Shown: in pieces, positions 1-10,532 of the stretch
How positions within the stretch are numbered: the first letter of the stretch is position 1
Layout of the letters: each line of letters begins with the position of its first letter
Assembly (NCBI GenBank): GCA_018398575.1
Contig: JAGTXZ010000018.1
Span: 992,001 to 1,056,000, forward strand
DNA: 64,000 nucleotides
Reading direction: 5' to 3'
Origin: Ampelomyces quisqualis
Taxonomy: Eukaryota > Ascomycota > Dothideomycetes > Pleosporales > Phaeosphaeriaceae
Notes under the pieces: model-generated
What the model saw: only the letters and a program-made list of their open reading frames with translations
The model's database searches: none
What the model was told of the DNA's origin: nothing
Made by a program: the position numbers and the translations under genes

Positions 1-548
1 TTGTAGAGTTTTAAAGTTCTTTGCCAAGGCTTGTTTTCGCTAAAGCTCTAGCACTTTAACTAGATAATATATTATATTTTTTATTAAAGAAATAGTAACT
101 AAAGTGCAGATTTTACTTTAGGACATTTTATTATAGTATATTATATAGGGGGTGCGTAGATCTATTGTGTTGAACATACTTAAAGTTTTTTTAAAAAAGT
201 TTATAACTTCAACGCGCTATATCTCAATAACTAGAGCAGCTACAAAAATTCTGAATAGTGCATTTTAAAGAGGGAATTCCGCTCTATATTTTGTATTTCT
301 AGGTTACTTACGTAATCATGAAAATACAGCAATACAGTCACGTGAGTAAAATTGGTAACATTAGCGACACTAGCGACTCTGTCGGATCTGGCGACTCTGT
401 TAGGTTGCTGTTGGGTCGCTGTTAGGTCGCTAGCGACTAGAAGTGAGTGGGGCGACTTTGGCGAATTGTCTGGTGGACAGTATCGCTATTGGGCCGCTGC
501 GGGTCGCGGCAATTGGGCCGATCAGATCAATCTTAAATTTTCCTGACG
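1..548 (-). mobile_element. 844-bp-type non-autonomous DNA element, copy 1 (cut by window start)
   Basis: Positions 1-548 match the reverse complement of the complete copy at 20,883-21,726. The window starts about 300 bp inside the element. It ends in TTTTCCTGACG followed by TA, the same terminus and target dinucleotide as the complete copy. Its inner end carries an array of GTCGC/GCGAC motifs (about 360-500). This copy keeps many CpG and CpA sites that are mutated elsewhere in the block, so it is young or escaped RIP. It encodes no protein; the 64-residue frame at 352-546 lies wholly within the terminal repeats and is not a gene. Confidence 0.8.
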
Positions 549-920
549 TAGTATATACGTTTAAAGTCTAGTCTCTATATATTCCTCTAGGTATTATTAG
601 CAGTACGCTGTAATAAACCTATGTAATAAACATAGTCTCTACCTTATATATAGTAAGCTTTTAGAATAGATTAAAGATAGTTATAACGTTGTAAAGATAT
701 CTCTGTTCCTTATCTGTGCGTAAATAATACTTTAACAACTTCTTCTTGCCTTTCTCTGCTACTGCCTTTACTATTACTAGCTACTTCTTGCAATAGCTAG
801 TCTTATTCTTCTTGTAAGATAGCTTAGTTATTATTTAATCTAAAAAGTTCAAAAGTCTGTTATATATTAACTAGATATATAGGGCCTAAGGTGTGTTGCT
901 TTTACTAATTCTGTTAGTAC
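549..920. other. A+T-rich spacer between two transposon fragments
   Basis: This stretch separates the DNA element from the truncated gypsy copy. The minus strand reads as a short Lys/Glu-rich tract (about 660-860) with RIP-type stops, so it may be the tail of another decayed transposon gene, but I cannot name it. No RNA gene or intact gene is visible. Confidence 0.4.
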
Positions 921-924
921 CTGA

Positions 925-2475
925 AAGCAGGTTATAGAGCTAATCTAATAGGTAATTTAGTAATAGCTAGTAATATACTTAGGTAAAAGTTATTCTTCTA
1001 CTCTATATTATAGGCAGTAAGGTATTCTACTATCTAATTAAATAAGTTTCTCTATTAGTGCCTAAACTCTAGGTTAGAGGCTTACAATCCTAGTATAATC
1101 TTTGTCTATAAGTAGTAAAACTACTCTAAAGAAGGTACTTGTCCCTTAACTACAGAACTTAGAAACCTAGCTTTAAATAAGAGAAAGGTTTTCTTCTTAG
1201 TTATCTATAATTAAATAAACGCTGCACAGCTTTTAGCTACCTTATTGCCTATAATAAAGTAAGACTTAAGTAGCTTAATTATTTGCTTAGAATTCTAGAA
1301 TTACTCTTAATTAGTATCTAATAGATATTAAGGCTTAAGATAGCTCTTAGCTAGTCCTGTAGTGTAATTCTATACTAGGGCCATGCGTTATCTTTTGGTC
1401 TAAAAGTAATCTAAGTTAATTTTAAGTTAATTCTAAATAGATACCTCCTATTAGCAGAAAGTAGAATCTTTTTTATTACTAAGATTGTTTATATTAGGCG
1501 TCTTTTCTAATTGTTAAAGTTAATAAGAACTTCTATAGTAATATAAGTGTTTAGATATAGAGCTGTTAGATAAATAGCAAAGTATAGAAGAGTTCTAAAA
1601 GGTTTTAGTAGTAAGTAGAAGCTTGTCTAGTTCTACTAAAGAAGTTAGTTCTTTCTTAAGAGAATTTATTTCTACTAAAACCTGTTTTAGTTCTTGTTGT
1701 AATTAATTAACCTCTATTTATGCAAAAGTTAGATTTAGTGCAGCTCTTAGCTAAGGTCTCTCCTTAGATTTCTTAGTGTTTCAATTTTTTATTTTAGCAC
1801 TCTATTACTAGGTTATAACAGTTAATATAGAGTCTCTTTAGGATTCTCTAGGTATTAGTGCTAGTATAGCTTTAGGGGGAGTTATTAGTATTACCTCTAA
1901 TACTCCTAGGTTATTAATAGTCTCTAAGTCTCTATTCTAGCGCCAAACGCAACTTTTACTAAAGTAATTCTAACTGTTATATTAATAGAAAGATCTAAAC
2001 CTAAAGGCTTTAGCTTCTAAAAGATCTTAGAGATCCTAACTGTGTTTAATAGATTTAAGATTGCAAATAAATCTAACTTAGATGTTATTCTGTACGTTTT
2101 AACGCAATCTTTTTAAAAGTAAATTGTAATATTATCTAAATACTATTACTAGCAGAGCAAAGTTTCTCTTATAATATAATAACGCAGGTAGGTATAGCTA
2201 TTAGAATTAAATTAGATACGCATTATAGGTATATAGAAGTGCGTGTTGTATTAGAGATTTTACATTAGCTATACACCTATAAGTCTTGTACAGAAGAATA
2301 AGAGAAACTTGTCTTCTATCTAATATAATAGGCTTATATTTATAGTAGGCGTAGTAACTAAGTTAGAGCGTTATTAAAAGGCGTTTAGTACTATTCTACT
2401 AATCTCTTACATAATCTATTACTAAGCCCTTTATAAGATATTAGATATAATATATATTTATATGTTTTTGTTATA
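925..2475 (-). mobile_element. Truncated Ty3/gypsy retrotransposon: 5' LTR plus gag remnant
   Basis: From about 925 the sequence aligns with 30,955-32,495 of the full gypsy element in the same orientation. The LTR is 2,175-2,475 (about 301 bp, TATAAT...GTTATA, RIP-altered from TGTAAC...GTTACA). Only the LTR and the gag-side of the element remain; pol and the 3' LTR are missing. Heavy C-to-T and G-to-A change leaves no open frame. The same family is complete at 25,384-32,495. Confidence 0.8.
2175..2475 (-). repeat. LTR of the gypsy family
   Basis: About 301 bp that align end to end with the two 300-bp LTRs at 25,384-25,683 and 32,196-32,495. The termini are imperfect inverted repeats derived from TGTAAC/GTTACA. 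Confidence 0.85.
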
Positions 2476-2918
2476 AGTAGTATAATAAGAACCTATTGTA
2501 GAGCTGCGCTATTATTATATAACTAACTTATTATACTAAGAGTAACTTAAAGCTTATATAGCTTAATACTACTTTAACTATTATACTTATATAATATATA
2601 ACTTAGGGTTATAAGTATTAGTATTAGCTAACAAACTATATATATCTACATACTTAGCTCTTATAGCTTAGTATATTTAACTTAGTAAATATATACTTAT
2701 ATAGTCTTCTAAGATACTAAGTTAATCTATACTACTTAGTTACTTCTCTCGCTTTTTACGTAGTTTACCTCTTAATTACCTAAAAACCCTTTTATGCTAT
2801 AAAGTACTAGTTTACCTAATCTTTATATATAAACTCTTTTCTCTATTTATACTTACCTATCTCTAAAAACTAACTATAGAGCTATAAATATTAGAGATAT
2901 TCTTTCTACTTTATTAGC
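2476..2918. other. A+T-rich DNA with no recognisable feature
   Basis: A stretch of TA-rich sequence between the gypsy LTR and the microsatellite. I see no coding tract, terminal repeat or RNA gene. Composition matches the RIP-mutated blocks. Confidence 0.5.
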
Positions 2919-3104
<186 letters not shown>

Positions 3105-3229
3105 ACGTACGCGTAGGTATATACAATACATACGTAGTTATATACGTGTTACGTGCGTGTATATACTTACAACTTTAAGGTCTAAGCTTTTAGATAAAAA
3201 AGCGTGTATAGATAAAAAAATTAAAAATC

Positions 3230-3942
3230 TACACAACTACTATAGGAGCTACAAAACAAATTAATTCTTCTAAGCAACAGGAGGAGGTAGAGGCAGTATA
3301 GATGGTCGCTTCGCAAAAATTACAGGTTGTGCAGGGCTGCTGCGCGGGAGTTAGAAGTAGGCTGTTAATAATAAGATGCCATTCATCCTGGGTGCACGCC
3401 CCGCCCGTTGATTGTAGCGCTAGTAGTTGTAGCCCCATCTGAGCCACCACCACCACAGAGTCCACTTCCCGCACCACTTCTCTCGCATGTGTCGCATCGA
3501 GTGCTATCGCTGTTTAGTGGGGATTGGTGTGCTGATGTCGTTTCTATATTTTGGAGCGATCGGTCGAGTTGGGCTCGAACCTGCTCGATTGTAGCTTGCG
3601 ATTAACCTGCGTGAGTAGCCGAGTCACCCTTTGTACACGATGTTTTCTAAAATCGTGGTGACTTTTGAAATTAAGGGGGGTTGAATTTTGCATTGTATTC
3701 TTAATCAAAGGGGGGGGGTTTGGATGTGAAGGTCATGACAAGTAGACTGCGCAAGAAGGACATTTATACCGGTGTGTAACTTTGTGAGAATAGGTGATAT
3801 GGTAGTGTAATACCACAGTAGAGTCTACCCCCACTACCGTGTAACCTACACCCATCAAAACCCAATCCAGGCCTTTGCTCGCACCACTCCCACAGCCCTA
3901 GTGACTGCTACTCATTCCATCCGTCGCAGCCCCCTTCGAGGC
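3230..3942. other. Left edge of gene island; non-coding
   Basis: Base composition shifts from strongly A+T-rich to balanced at about 3,230-3,400. Short frames exist on both strands (for example 3,229-3,477 minus and 3,408-3,605 plus) but are low-complexity, overlap each other and resemble no protein I know. The last part probably includes the 3' untranslated region of the minus-strand gene that ends at 3,943. A run of nine G lies near 3,710. Confidence 0.5.
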
Positions 3943-4257
3943 TCAAGTTCTTCCTCCGCCCCTCGACGACGCTCCAGCGCTGCCGCCCCGCGTCCTAGAC
4001 GCGTTGCTGTCGATCAGACCAGATAGCTTCCCTACGTAAACGTCCTGGATGTAGTTGCCTGTGGTCTTCGTCTGGGCCTTATCCTTGCCCTCGCCCTCGC
4101 CCTGAATTTCACCCTTGCCTTGATTTGCCTCACTCAACCTCTGCTTATAGGCCTCAACAGTGTTACCGGTCGTTGGGATTTTCGGCGCGTTGTCGGCGCC
4201 TGTATAACCCTCAGCACTATTGGGGTCGGTGTTAGTGTTGGTGTTGTTGTTTGACAT
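3943..4257 (-). CDS. Small Asn/Gly-rich hydrophilic protein of unknown function
   Basis: A single-exon frame of 104 residues. It begins with an Asn/Thr-rich stretch (residues 2-12), continues through a polar segment with a central Lys/Glu/Gly-rich part (about 40-65), has a short hydrophobic patch around residues 70-82, and ends in a Gly/Arg/Ser tail. There is no signal peptide or membrane segment. The start is supported by a TATA-like box about 94 bp upstream on the minus strand. It is the only ordered frame in this part of the island and has the codon use of an island gene. I do not recognise the family. It could be an intrinsically disordered stress or ribosome-associated small protein, but that is speculation. 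Confidence 0.55.
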   Translation of the reverse strand: MSNNNTNTNTDPNSAEGYTGADNAPKIPTTGNTVEAYKQRLSEANQGKGEIQGEGEGKDKAQTKTTGNYIQDVYVGKLSGLIDSNASRTRGGSAGASSRGGGRT

Positions 4258-4350
4258 TGTGTTCGATTCGAAAGTGGGTTCGTGAAGAGGTTTGGATAGT
4301 TGCAGGGGTATTTACTGTAGGATATCGAAGTAAAGGCTCGCTTTTGGGAG

Positions 4351-4360
4351 CTTTTATATC
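4351..4360 (-). promoter_or_regulatory. TATA-like box for the 104-residue protein gene
   Basis: The minus strand reads GATATAAAAG, about 94 bp before the ATG at 4,257 and followed by a pyrimidine-rich leader. Placement suits a fungal core promoter. Based on motif and spacing only. Confidence 0.45.
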
Positions 4361-5054
4361 CAAGGGATGACGCGTTGTGTAGTGGAGGGAAAAGTCTGAC
4401 GGCATGTTTGACTGTGACAGTGACTGTATTGATGATAGTGTGGTACGGAGGCGAAGTCATGGATGTTAATCTCGACAGGGAAAGTCACAATCTTAACAGT
4501 CATTCCGATACCGCGCAAGCCAACGATGAATATTTCGCTCCTTGTGATTCCCAATGTTCCAACTAACCAACAAAGCCACCACACAGTACTCATTTCTCAA
4601 GACATTAATATCCTTTCTATAAAGCTGCAATCTGTGCGTGTTGGCATGTTAAGTGGGCTAAGCCTGCGAACGGTCAAGGCTGCATATGCCAAACGCACCA
4701 TCTGCGCAGATGCTTCTGGCGAGGCGATTGCATAGGGCAGCAACCGACGGACAGCGAAGAGGTGAAAAAGAGAGAGGGCTACTGCAAATATCATGCCAAG
4801 AAGAACGGTGTACTGTACATGGGGCCACCACCAGTGTAACTCTGTTGGCGCACATTGGGCAAGGTGTCGAGAAAGCAAGGTTCTACGACGTAGAGGCCAT
4901 GGAATTATAGCTGGGGGTGTCTTTGAAGGCGAGTGTTGTTTGTGCGGTTGTTGTGCCGTGCTCTCACCTATGTGGTCCCTACTGGCGCGATGCTGCAGGT
5001 GCGAGGCTTTCTCTCACCTTGGTCAAACAAATTTACTGCTTGCTCTAAGACACC
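4361..5054. other. Divergent intergenic region between the small-protein and SET genes
   Basis: This region lies between two genes pointing away from each other. Several short frames occur; the longest (minus, 4,597-4,878) has a hydrophobic patch but no ATG at its start and no splice partners. It is best read as shared promoter and leader DNA. Confidence 0.5.
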
Positions 5055-5062
5055 TATAAAAG
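5055..5062 (+). promoter_or_regulatory. TATA box of the SET-domain gene
   Basis: TATAAAAG lies 45-52 bp upstream of the chosen start codon at 5,107. The short distance implies a short 5' untranslated leader. Confidence 0.5.
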
Positions 5063-5106
5063 TCAATACCCGAACTCTACGACCGCTACTGCAATCTCCG
5101 GGTACG

Positions 5107-6214
5107 ATGGCAACTGTCGAGAGCATACCAGTGGCTCCGCGTAAGTGCCGCACCTTTGCAATCACAGTGATGAAGTGATGCTTACGATGACAACTAGCCA
5201 ACGATTACTATGAGGTCCGCGCGATTCCAGGCAAAGGCTACGGCTGCTTTGCGCTGAAGGCGATAAAGCGCGGAACGCGGATCCTGGCCGAGGATCCGCT
5301 GTTGATTGTTCCGATCGCCAACTACATGCAGCGCGATATCCAGGAAGCTTTCGAAAAGTTATCGCCGGAACAAAAGGTACAGTACTTCACGCTCCACTCA
5401 GGCCATGGACAAGATGCAAGAAAGTGGCCCTCGCGCATCCACGAGTCGGTGGCGGAGCGAGAGCGACAGCGGATCCAAGAGCAGCACCACGCCAGGATCG
5501 GCGAAGAGCCTACACTCATCAGCATTTTCCAAATCAACTGCATGGAGATGGGCCAAGGCGCCGCCATCTTTCCGCATGCTGCGCGGTTCAACCACAACTG
5601 CAACCCCAACGCATGCTTTACGTGGAACTCTGCGATAGGTAAGGAAACGATTCATGCGATGAGCGACATCAGTTCCGGCCAAGAGGTGACGATATCGTAC
5701 TGTGACATGATCCATGATAAGAAGCTGCGGTCCTGGGAGTTGAAGCATTACGGGTTCGTGTGCGACTGCCGGGCTTGTGGTGAGGACGAGGACGACGAGA
5801 GCACGTTCGCATACCAGAGTGCCACAAGGAGGTTCAGACTGCAGGAGCTCGAGCGCGAGACGCGATTCCTAAGGGGCAGCCGCCTGGAGTCTGGCGCCAG
5901 AGAGGGGGGGTTTGTGAAGAAGCTGCTGGAGATGGCGGCACTGCATCAGCAGGAGGGCGACTATACTGCAAGGCTGGCTACCGTGTAAGGCTACTGAATG
6001 GCGTCTTTTTGGGTTGGCAGAGCTGACGCGAAGCAGATTCCTGGACATGGCGCTGGTCTGCGAGTTCAACAAAGATATCAGGATGGCCACACTGACAGCG
6101 GCCAAGGCGGTTCAAGTGAAGAGGGACTGTCAGGGCGCCGACTTCCCAGAGCATGCAAAGTACGTGGCGGTGTTGGAGCGGCTCAACACCAAGTTGGCTG
6201 CGCGAAAGGGTTGA
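5107..6214 (+). CDS. SET-domain protein (SET5/SMYD-like putative lysine methyltransferase)
   Basis: Predicted to transfer methyl groups from S-adenosylmethionine to lysine on histones or other proteins. Best model has three exons: 5,107-5,140, 5,198-5,982 and 6,023-6,214, giving 336 residues. Intron 1 is clear (GTAAGT...CTAG) and splices Pro12 into frame. The second junction is less certain: a 40-nt intron GTGTAAGG...CAGAG keeps the frame, but other sites are possible. The SET fold starts at about residue 15 (YYEVRAIPGKGYG). The cofactor/catalytic motif NHNCNPN is at about residues 143-149, SYCD at 178-181, and a post-SET cluster CDCRAC at 200-205. The C-terminal part is helical and resembles the tail of SMYD/SET5-like proteins. 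No MYND zinc finger is visible. The substrate cannot be read from sequence. Confidence 0.88.
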
Positions 6215-6578
6215 TGAGGGTTATCTCAGTTTCTCATTCGGGTTTGGCGAGCTTACGTAAGTATTTTTGTCGGTGGCGGTGGCGGTGGCGGTGGCGGTGG
6301 CGGTGATTTCGGGGCTGGAGTGAGCTTAGCGCTAGAACCCTGATGGATGACTGAGACAAACCCGAAGCATGGCCAGTACGGAGTATTAAGTAGCACGAGA
6401 ACAAGCATGAAGGAAGTGCACGCCGTGTGCGACGTGTGTCAAAAAGAAAAATGTCGAGCACAATGATTGCTCCGGCACAATCCTCTCCCGATTGCTACTC
6501 CGTAAGCTCCGCTTAGTCTCTCAGTGGGGACGGGTAGGTGGTGCGGATACCGAGTACCACAACTCAGAGACAAGCACC
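6215..6578. other. Intergenic region with (GGCGGT)n hexanucleotide repeat
   Basis: Contains the 3' untranslated region of the SET gene and the leader of the peroxiredoxin-like gene. A perfect GGTGGC/GGCGGT hexanucleotide run occupies about 6,271-6,305 (between five and six units). Frames crossing it are repeat artefacts. I see no further gene. Confidence 0.6.
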
Positions 6579-7425
6579 ATGGACACCTGGGAAAAAGCCG
6601 AGCCAACTCCAATGCTACCGCCGGAACAGGGCGACTTCGAAGGCTCGATAGACGTCAACAATGACCTTCCGACGGCAAAAGACGTCGACAGGGTGGGCGA
6701 CTTGCTGGTGCTGGATGCGCAGGGACAGAGCCGGCCGTTCAAGGAGCTGTACAAGGCGCCACACATTGCGCCGCGCCAGCTCATCATCTTCATCCGCCAT
6801 TTCTTCTGCGGCGTGAGCTTCGACTGCGCCCGCCGCATGCGCAACGAGCGCTGACAGCAGCCAGAACTGCCAGGAATTCCTGCGCACGCTCTCGTCCTCC
6901 ATGACGCCCGACGCTCTCCTCGCGCTGCCCACGCCCACCTTCATCACCGTCATCGGCTGCGGCCAGCCCGAGCTCATCCCCATGTACACCGAAACCACGT
7001 CCTGTCCCTTCCCCATCTACGCCGACCCCACACGCAAACTGTACGACCTGCTCGGTATGACGCGGACGCTCCAGCTCGGCGCAAAGCCCGCGTACATGCA
7101 CACCAACCTGCTCATCAACTCGGTGCAATCCGTCTTCCAGAGCCTGGCGACGGGCAGGCATGCGCTCAAGGGCGGCGATTTCAAGCAGGTGGGCGGCGAG
7201 TTTCTGTTCGAACATGGAGAGTGCACGTGGGTGCGCCGCATGAAGAACACGCGGGACCACTCCGAGGTGGTTGACCTGCGACGTGTGCTCGGCTTGGACG
7301 ACACACGGCCGCCGCTGCGAAATCCATGGAGCCATGCAATCAGAGAGACGCCGCCGCGACGAAGAAGCATGAGCTGGGGGCGGTTGCGGAGCAGAAGCAG
7401 AAGCAAAAGCAAGCCGGTCGTTTAG
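6579..7425 (+). CDS. Peroxiredoxin-like AhpC/TSA-family protein (PRXL2/AAED1 type)
   Basis: Two exons, 6,579-6,812 and 6,865-7,425, encode 264 residues. The 52-nt intron starts GTGAGC, has a CTGAC branch site and ends CCAG. The start codon sits in a good context (agcaccATGg); an upstream in-frame codon at 6,492 is possible but less likely. The thioredoxin-fold domain covers about residues 25-210. It has a candidate redox motif C77-G-N-C80 right at the exon junction, after the strand IIFIRHFF, as in AhpC/TSA antioxidant proteins related to human PRXL2. These are thought to be redox proteins; actual peroxidase activity is not proven by sequence. The last about 25 residues are an Arg/Ser-rich tail (RSRSRSKSK), unusual for the family and possibly a nuclear or RNA-related targeting region. 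The gene lies close behind the SET gene on the same strand. Confidence 0.88.
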
Positions 7426-7570
7426 GTGTAGCATGCCTCTACCAGCGTACATTTCCCCAATCGCAAGCATTGTTGTTCACATGCAATCAATCCGTCCCTG
7501 GTGTATCCGAGAAGACGGCGAGCCCGCCACCCCGCGAAGGAGGGGCGGGGCATGGAGGGGCAGATGACGG

Positions 7571-7704
7571 GCTCCAATAAATACTGGCGGAGCCGCACTC
7601 TCCGTCTTCTTCGCCCTCTCACGTCTTCAGTCTTCTCCCCCCTCTGGACGTCTTCAATCACACCCTCACCCTCACATACCCATTGAATTCTCCCCACAGC
7701 AACC
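7571..7704 (+). promoter_or_regulatory. Core promoter and CT-rich leader of the ADH gene
   Basis: An AATAAATAC box at about 7,575 is followed by a long pyrimidine-rich stretch (about 7,597-7,700, repeated CTTC/CCCTC). Such CT-rich leaders are typical of strongly expressed filamentous-fungal genes. The start codon follows in the context aaccATGt. Confidence 0.5.
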
Positions 7705-9117
7705 ATGTCCGCAGACACGGTTGGCAAGGTACGTCGAGCATCGCGACACGACGTCATCCTGGAGCTTCAGCTAATTGCTGCCATAGACCATCACCTGCAA
7801 GGTACGTCTGCACCCTCCATCTCCTGCCCCGAAGTTCCGGCAGCCCTTGGCGCGCGGGTCCGCAATCGCGCCCAGGAGGACTGACCCGCACACAGGCCGC
7901 AGTCGCCTGGGAAGCCGGCAAGGACCTCTCTATCGAGCAGGTCGACGTGGCCCCGCCAAAGGCCCACGAGGTCCGCATCCAGATCTACTACACCGGTGTC
8001 TGCCATACCGGTATGTTTTATGGTGTCACCACAGGCTCGGCGCATCATCGGCTAACACACGCCAGATGCCTACACACTATCCGGAAAGGACCCCGAGGGC
8101 GCCTTCCCCATTGTCCTTGGCCACGAGGGTGCGGGCATCGTCGAGTCCGTTGGCGAGGGCGTCACCAACGTCAAGCCCGGCGACAACGTGGTCGCGCTCT
8201 AGTACGTCTGCGCCCCCCCAGCTGTCCAAACCCAGCACCTGACCTTTCTCAGCACTCCAGAATGCAAGGAGTGCAAGTTCTGCAAGTCTGGCAAGACCAA
8301 CCTCTGCGGCAAGATCCGCGCAACACAGGGCAAGGGCGTCATGCCCGACGGCACCTCGCGCTTCAAGTGCAAGGGCAAGGATCTCCTCCACTTCATGGGC
8401 ACATCCACATTCTCGCAATACACCGTCGTAGCAGACATCTCCGTTGTAGCCATCACCAAAGACGCGCCCATGGACCGCACCTGCCTGCTTGGCTGCGGTA
8501 TCACTACCGGTTACGGCGCAGCCGTCATCACTGCCGGAAAGGGTGGTGTGGAGGAGGGCTCCAACATCGCCGTCTTCGGCGCCGGCTGCGTCGGCCTGTC
8601 CGTCATCCAAGGTGCGGCCAAGAACAAGGCGGCCAAGATTATCGTCGTGGATGTCAACGACGCAAAGGAAGAGTGGTCCAAGAAATTCGGCGCAACCGAC
8701 TTCGTCAACCCCACCAAGCTCGGCAACCAGTCCATCCAAGACAAGCTCATCGAGATGACTGACGGCGGCTGCGACTACACTTTCGACTGCACCGGCAACG
8801 TCAACGTAATGCGCGCCGCGCTTGAGGCATGCCACAAGGGCTGGGGCGAGTCCATCATCATTGGTGTCGCGGCCGCTGGTCAAGAAATCTCCACGCGTCC
8901 ATTCCAACTGGTTACGGGCCGCGTGTGGAAAGGGTGCGCTTTCGGTGGCGTCAAGGGCCGCACGCAGCTCCCCGGCCTCGTGGCTGACTACATGAACGGC
9001 GACCTCAAGGTCGATGAGTTCATCACTCACAGGCAACCGCTGGACAAGATCAACCAGGCGTTTGGCGATATGAAGGCTGGCGATTGTATTCGGTGCGTCG
9101 TCAATATGCGCGACTAA
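7705..9117 (+). CDS. S-(hydroxymethyl)glutathione dehydrogenase / class III alcohol dehydrogenase
   Basis: Oxidises the glutathione adduct of formaldehyde with NAD, and can reduce S-nitrosoglutathione; cytosolic, zinc-dependent. Five exons: 7,705-7,728, 7,787-7,801, 7,896-8,010, 8,066-8,201 and 8,253-9,117, giving 384 residues, the usual length. All four introns are GT-AG, and branch-like sequences (CTAAT, CTGAC, CTAAC, CTGAC) are visible. The catalytic zinc ligands are Cys49 (GVCHTDAYTLSG), His71 (GHEGAGIVESVGEGV) and Cys178 (LLGCGITTGYG). The structural zinc site is Cys101, Cys104, Cys107 and Cys115. The NAD-binding Rossmann turn is GAGCVG at 206-211 with Asp at about 230. The HFMGTSTF segment is characteristic of class III enzymes. 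Two tiny 5' exons (24 and 15 nt) make it easy to mis-annotate. This is the yeast SFA1 equivalent. Confidence 0.97.
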
Positions 9118-9831
9118 CTACGCTCGGGCCCCCAAGACCAGACCGTGAGAGCAAGAATCTAGCTGTGGAAGCATTTGGACTTCAGAGGCTGCATGGAGAT
9201 GGCATTCTGGGAAGTCATGGCGCGGGGAAACTGTACGTGCGCGTTGTTGTCGACAATCTCTTCACAGTCGTGTAGTCTACCGCGTGAATGAACAAAAGAA
9301 ACGTTAAACCAATTGTCCTTCTCGTCGTCCCGGCTGTCCGGTTACACACATGGAATTACCGCCCACAACTCAATACCAGGAATGTTCTCGCATAGCCGCC
9401 TTGATCTAGACTCTATATAGTACATATACATGACAAACAGTCGAACGTCGACGGTCGAGCCAAGCCACCAAAGCCTTGAAATTAGTCCAGAACAAAAGTC
9501 CCAACTCATCTCATCTACGATATCCAGCCGTTCTGTTTCTCTTTTTTTCATGGTATCACCAAAAAAGCCCGTTTTAGATAAACCGCTTACGCCACCGCCA
9601 ATAATTATTCACACGCATTCAACACCTCGTCCATTTATATGCTACTTAGTTTATCTTTAACAAGAACTCCTGATTTAGCCAACGAGTATTCTAACAAAAG
9701 ATATGTTAAGTAGATAGCAAAGACGCTGAGGAAAATGAACACACAAACAGGAGGGAGAGAGAAAGCGAAATATGGATTGATGTATGTTGAGAAAAAGGCG
9801 GGGTTGTGTGCGTCAGGTGGGTGGTGTTGAT
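9118..9831. other. Downstream intergenic DNA of the gene island
   Basis: Contains the ADH 3' untranslated region. Frames such as 9,084-9,275, 9,430-9,660 (plus) and 9,342-9,551 (minus) are short, biased and without recognisable motifs. No RNA gene is visible. Confidence 0.5.
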
Positions 9832-10159
9832 TTATTTATACTTGGTGCCTTTTCCTCCTTTGCTTTGTGGAGATTTGTTTTGATTCGGGTTTCCGACTTC
9901 TTTGACTTGGTCACTATGCTCGAGGGGATTGGCGTCGAGGGGTAGCGCGATTCGCTGAGGGATATGGAGAGGGGATTTGGGGCGGAGAAGCGGTTGATGG
10001 AAGGCAGTTAACGAGGTTGGGATGAGCTGGGATGAGTCCAAGTTTATGGAGGGAGGAAGATGCTAGTGCGAGGTTCTTGATCATAGGGGTATCGTTCACG
10101 TCGATGAATGCCGTATAGTGCAGATAGGTGCACTGGGGTACAAATGTAGTGTTAAACAC
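9832..10159 (-). other. Possible gene fragment at right island edge
   Basis: The minus strand here keeps normal GC content and carries two overlapping frames: 81 residues from 10,159 and 69 residues ending at 9,832. The latter ends in a polar Asn/Lys/Gly tail ending KYK, which could be the end of a protein whose upstream part was lost where the A+T-rich block begins. No domain is recognisable, and it may be chance. Confidence 0.2.
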
Positions 10160-10270
10160 CCAGCGCAGTGTTAATATACACTGCAGTATTGTGTAAATCT
10201 ACTCCTTTACACTGCACGTAAGGGATATTTACACAGCTCTAGTGTATATTACACTATAGCAGTGTTTTTG
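10150..10270. repeat. Short inverted-repeat (foldback) element at the island boundary
   Basis: The sequence near 10,154 (AAACACCCAGCGCAGTG then TTAATATACACT) is mirrored as its reverse complement at about 10,238-10,269 (AGTGTATATTACACT then AGCAGTGTTTTT). The arms are imperfect, about 30 bp, around a loop of about 55 bp. It has the size and shape of a miniature inverted-repeat element and sits exactly where balanced DNA turns into A+T-rich DNA. Target duplications are not clear. Confidence 0.5.
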
Positions 10271-10322
10271 ACCTGCTACTTTTATTAGTATATAAACTTT
10301 TTGTATTAATTTAATTACTTAG

Positions 10323-10532
10323 TGTAATAGAGTATGTAAATCAGCAGATTATAGGGTTGTTACGTATAATACCTAAGTATGTTACTAAGAAAGTAAGGAT
10401 CTATTTAGGACTAGACTAACTAATTAAGCTATCTCTTAGCTTAGTATATTTAATCTAATCTATCTTTACATAGTATAGAACAAGTAATTTAAATCTTTTT
10501 ACTTATAACAATCTAATCTATAGTATTGCTAA
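10323..10532 (+). repeat. Solo LTR remnant of the copia family
   Basis: Positions 10,323-10,510 align with the copia LTR at 58,794-58,980 in the same orientation (starts TGTAA, ends TATAACA). A further about 20 bp past the LTR end also match, so it is an LTR plus the first internal bases and not a clean solo LTR. Confidence 0.75.

Noticed and set aside
4597..4878. Minus-strand 93-residue frame with a hydrophobic patch
   Set aside because: No ATG at its start, no splice partners, and it overlaps the divergent promoter region of two better-supported genes.
6790..7470. 226-residue minus-strand frame opposite the peroxiredoxin-like gene
   Set aside because: Antisense shadow of a GC-rich, well-supported gene; biased Ala/Arg composition.
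7683..8762. 359-residue plus-strand frame overlapping the ADH gene
   Set aside because: Reads through introns in the wrong frame; Arg/His-rich and without a domain.
8077..9036. 319-residue minus-strand frame opposite the ADH gene
   Set aside because: Antisense shadow of the ADH coding sequence, which has all catalytic residues on the plus strand.
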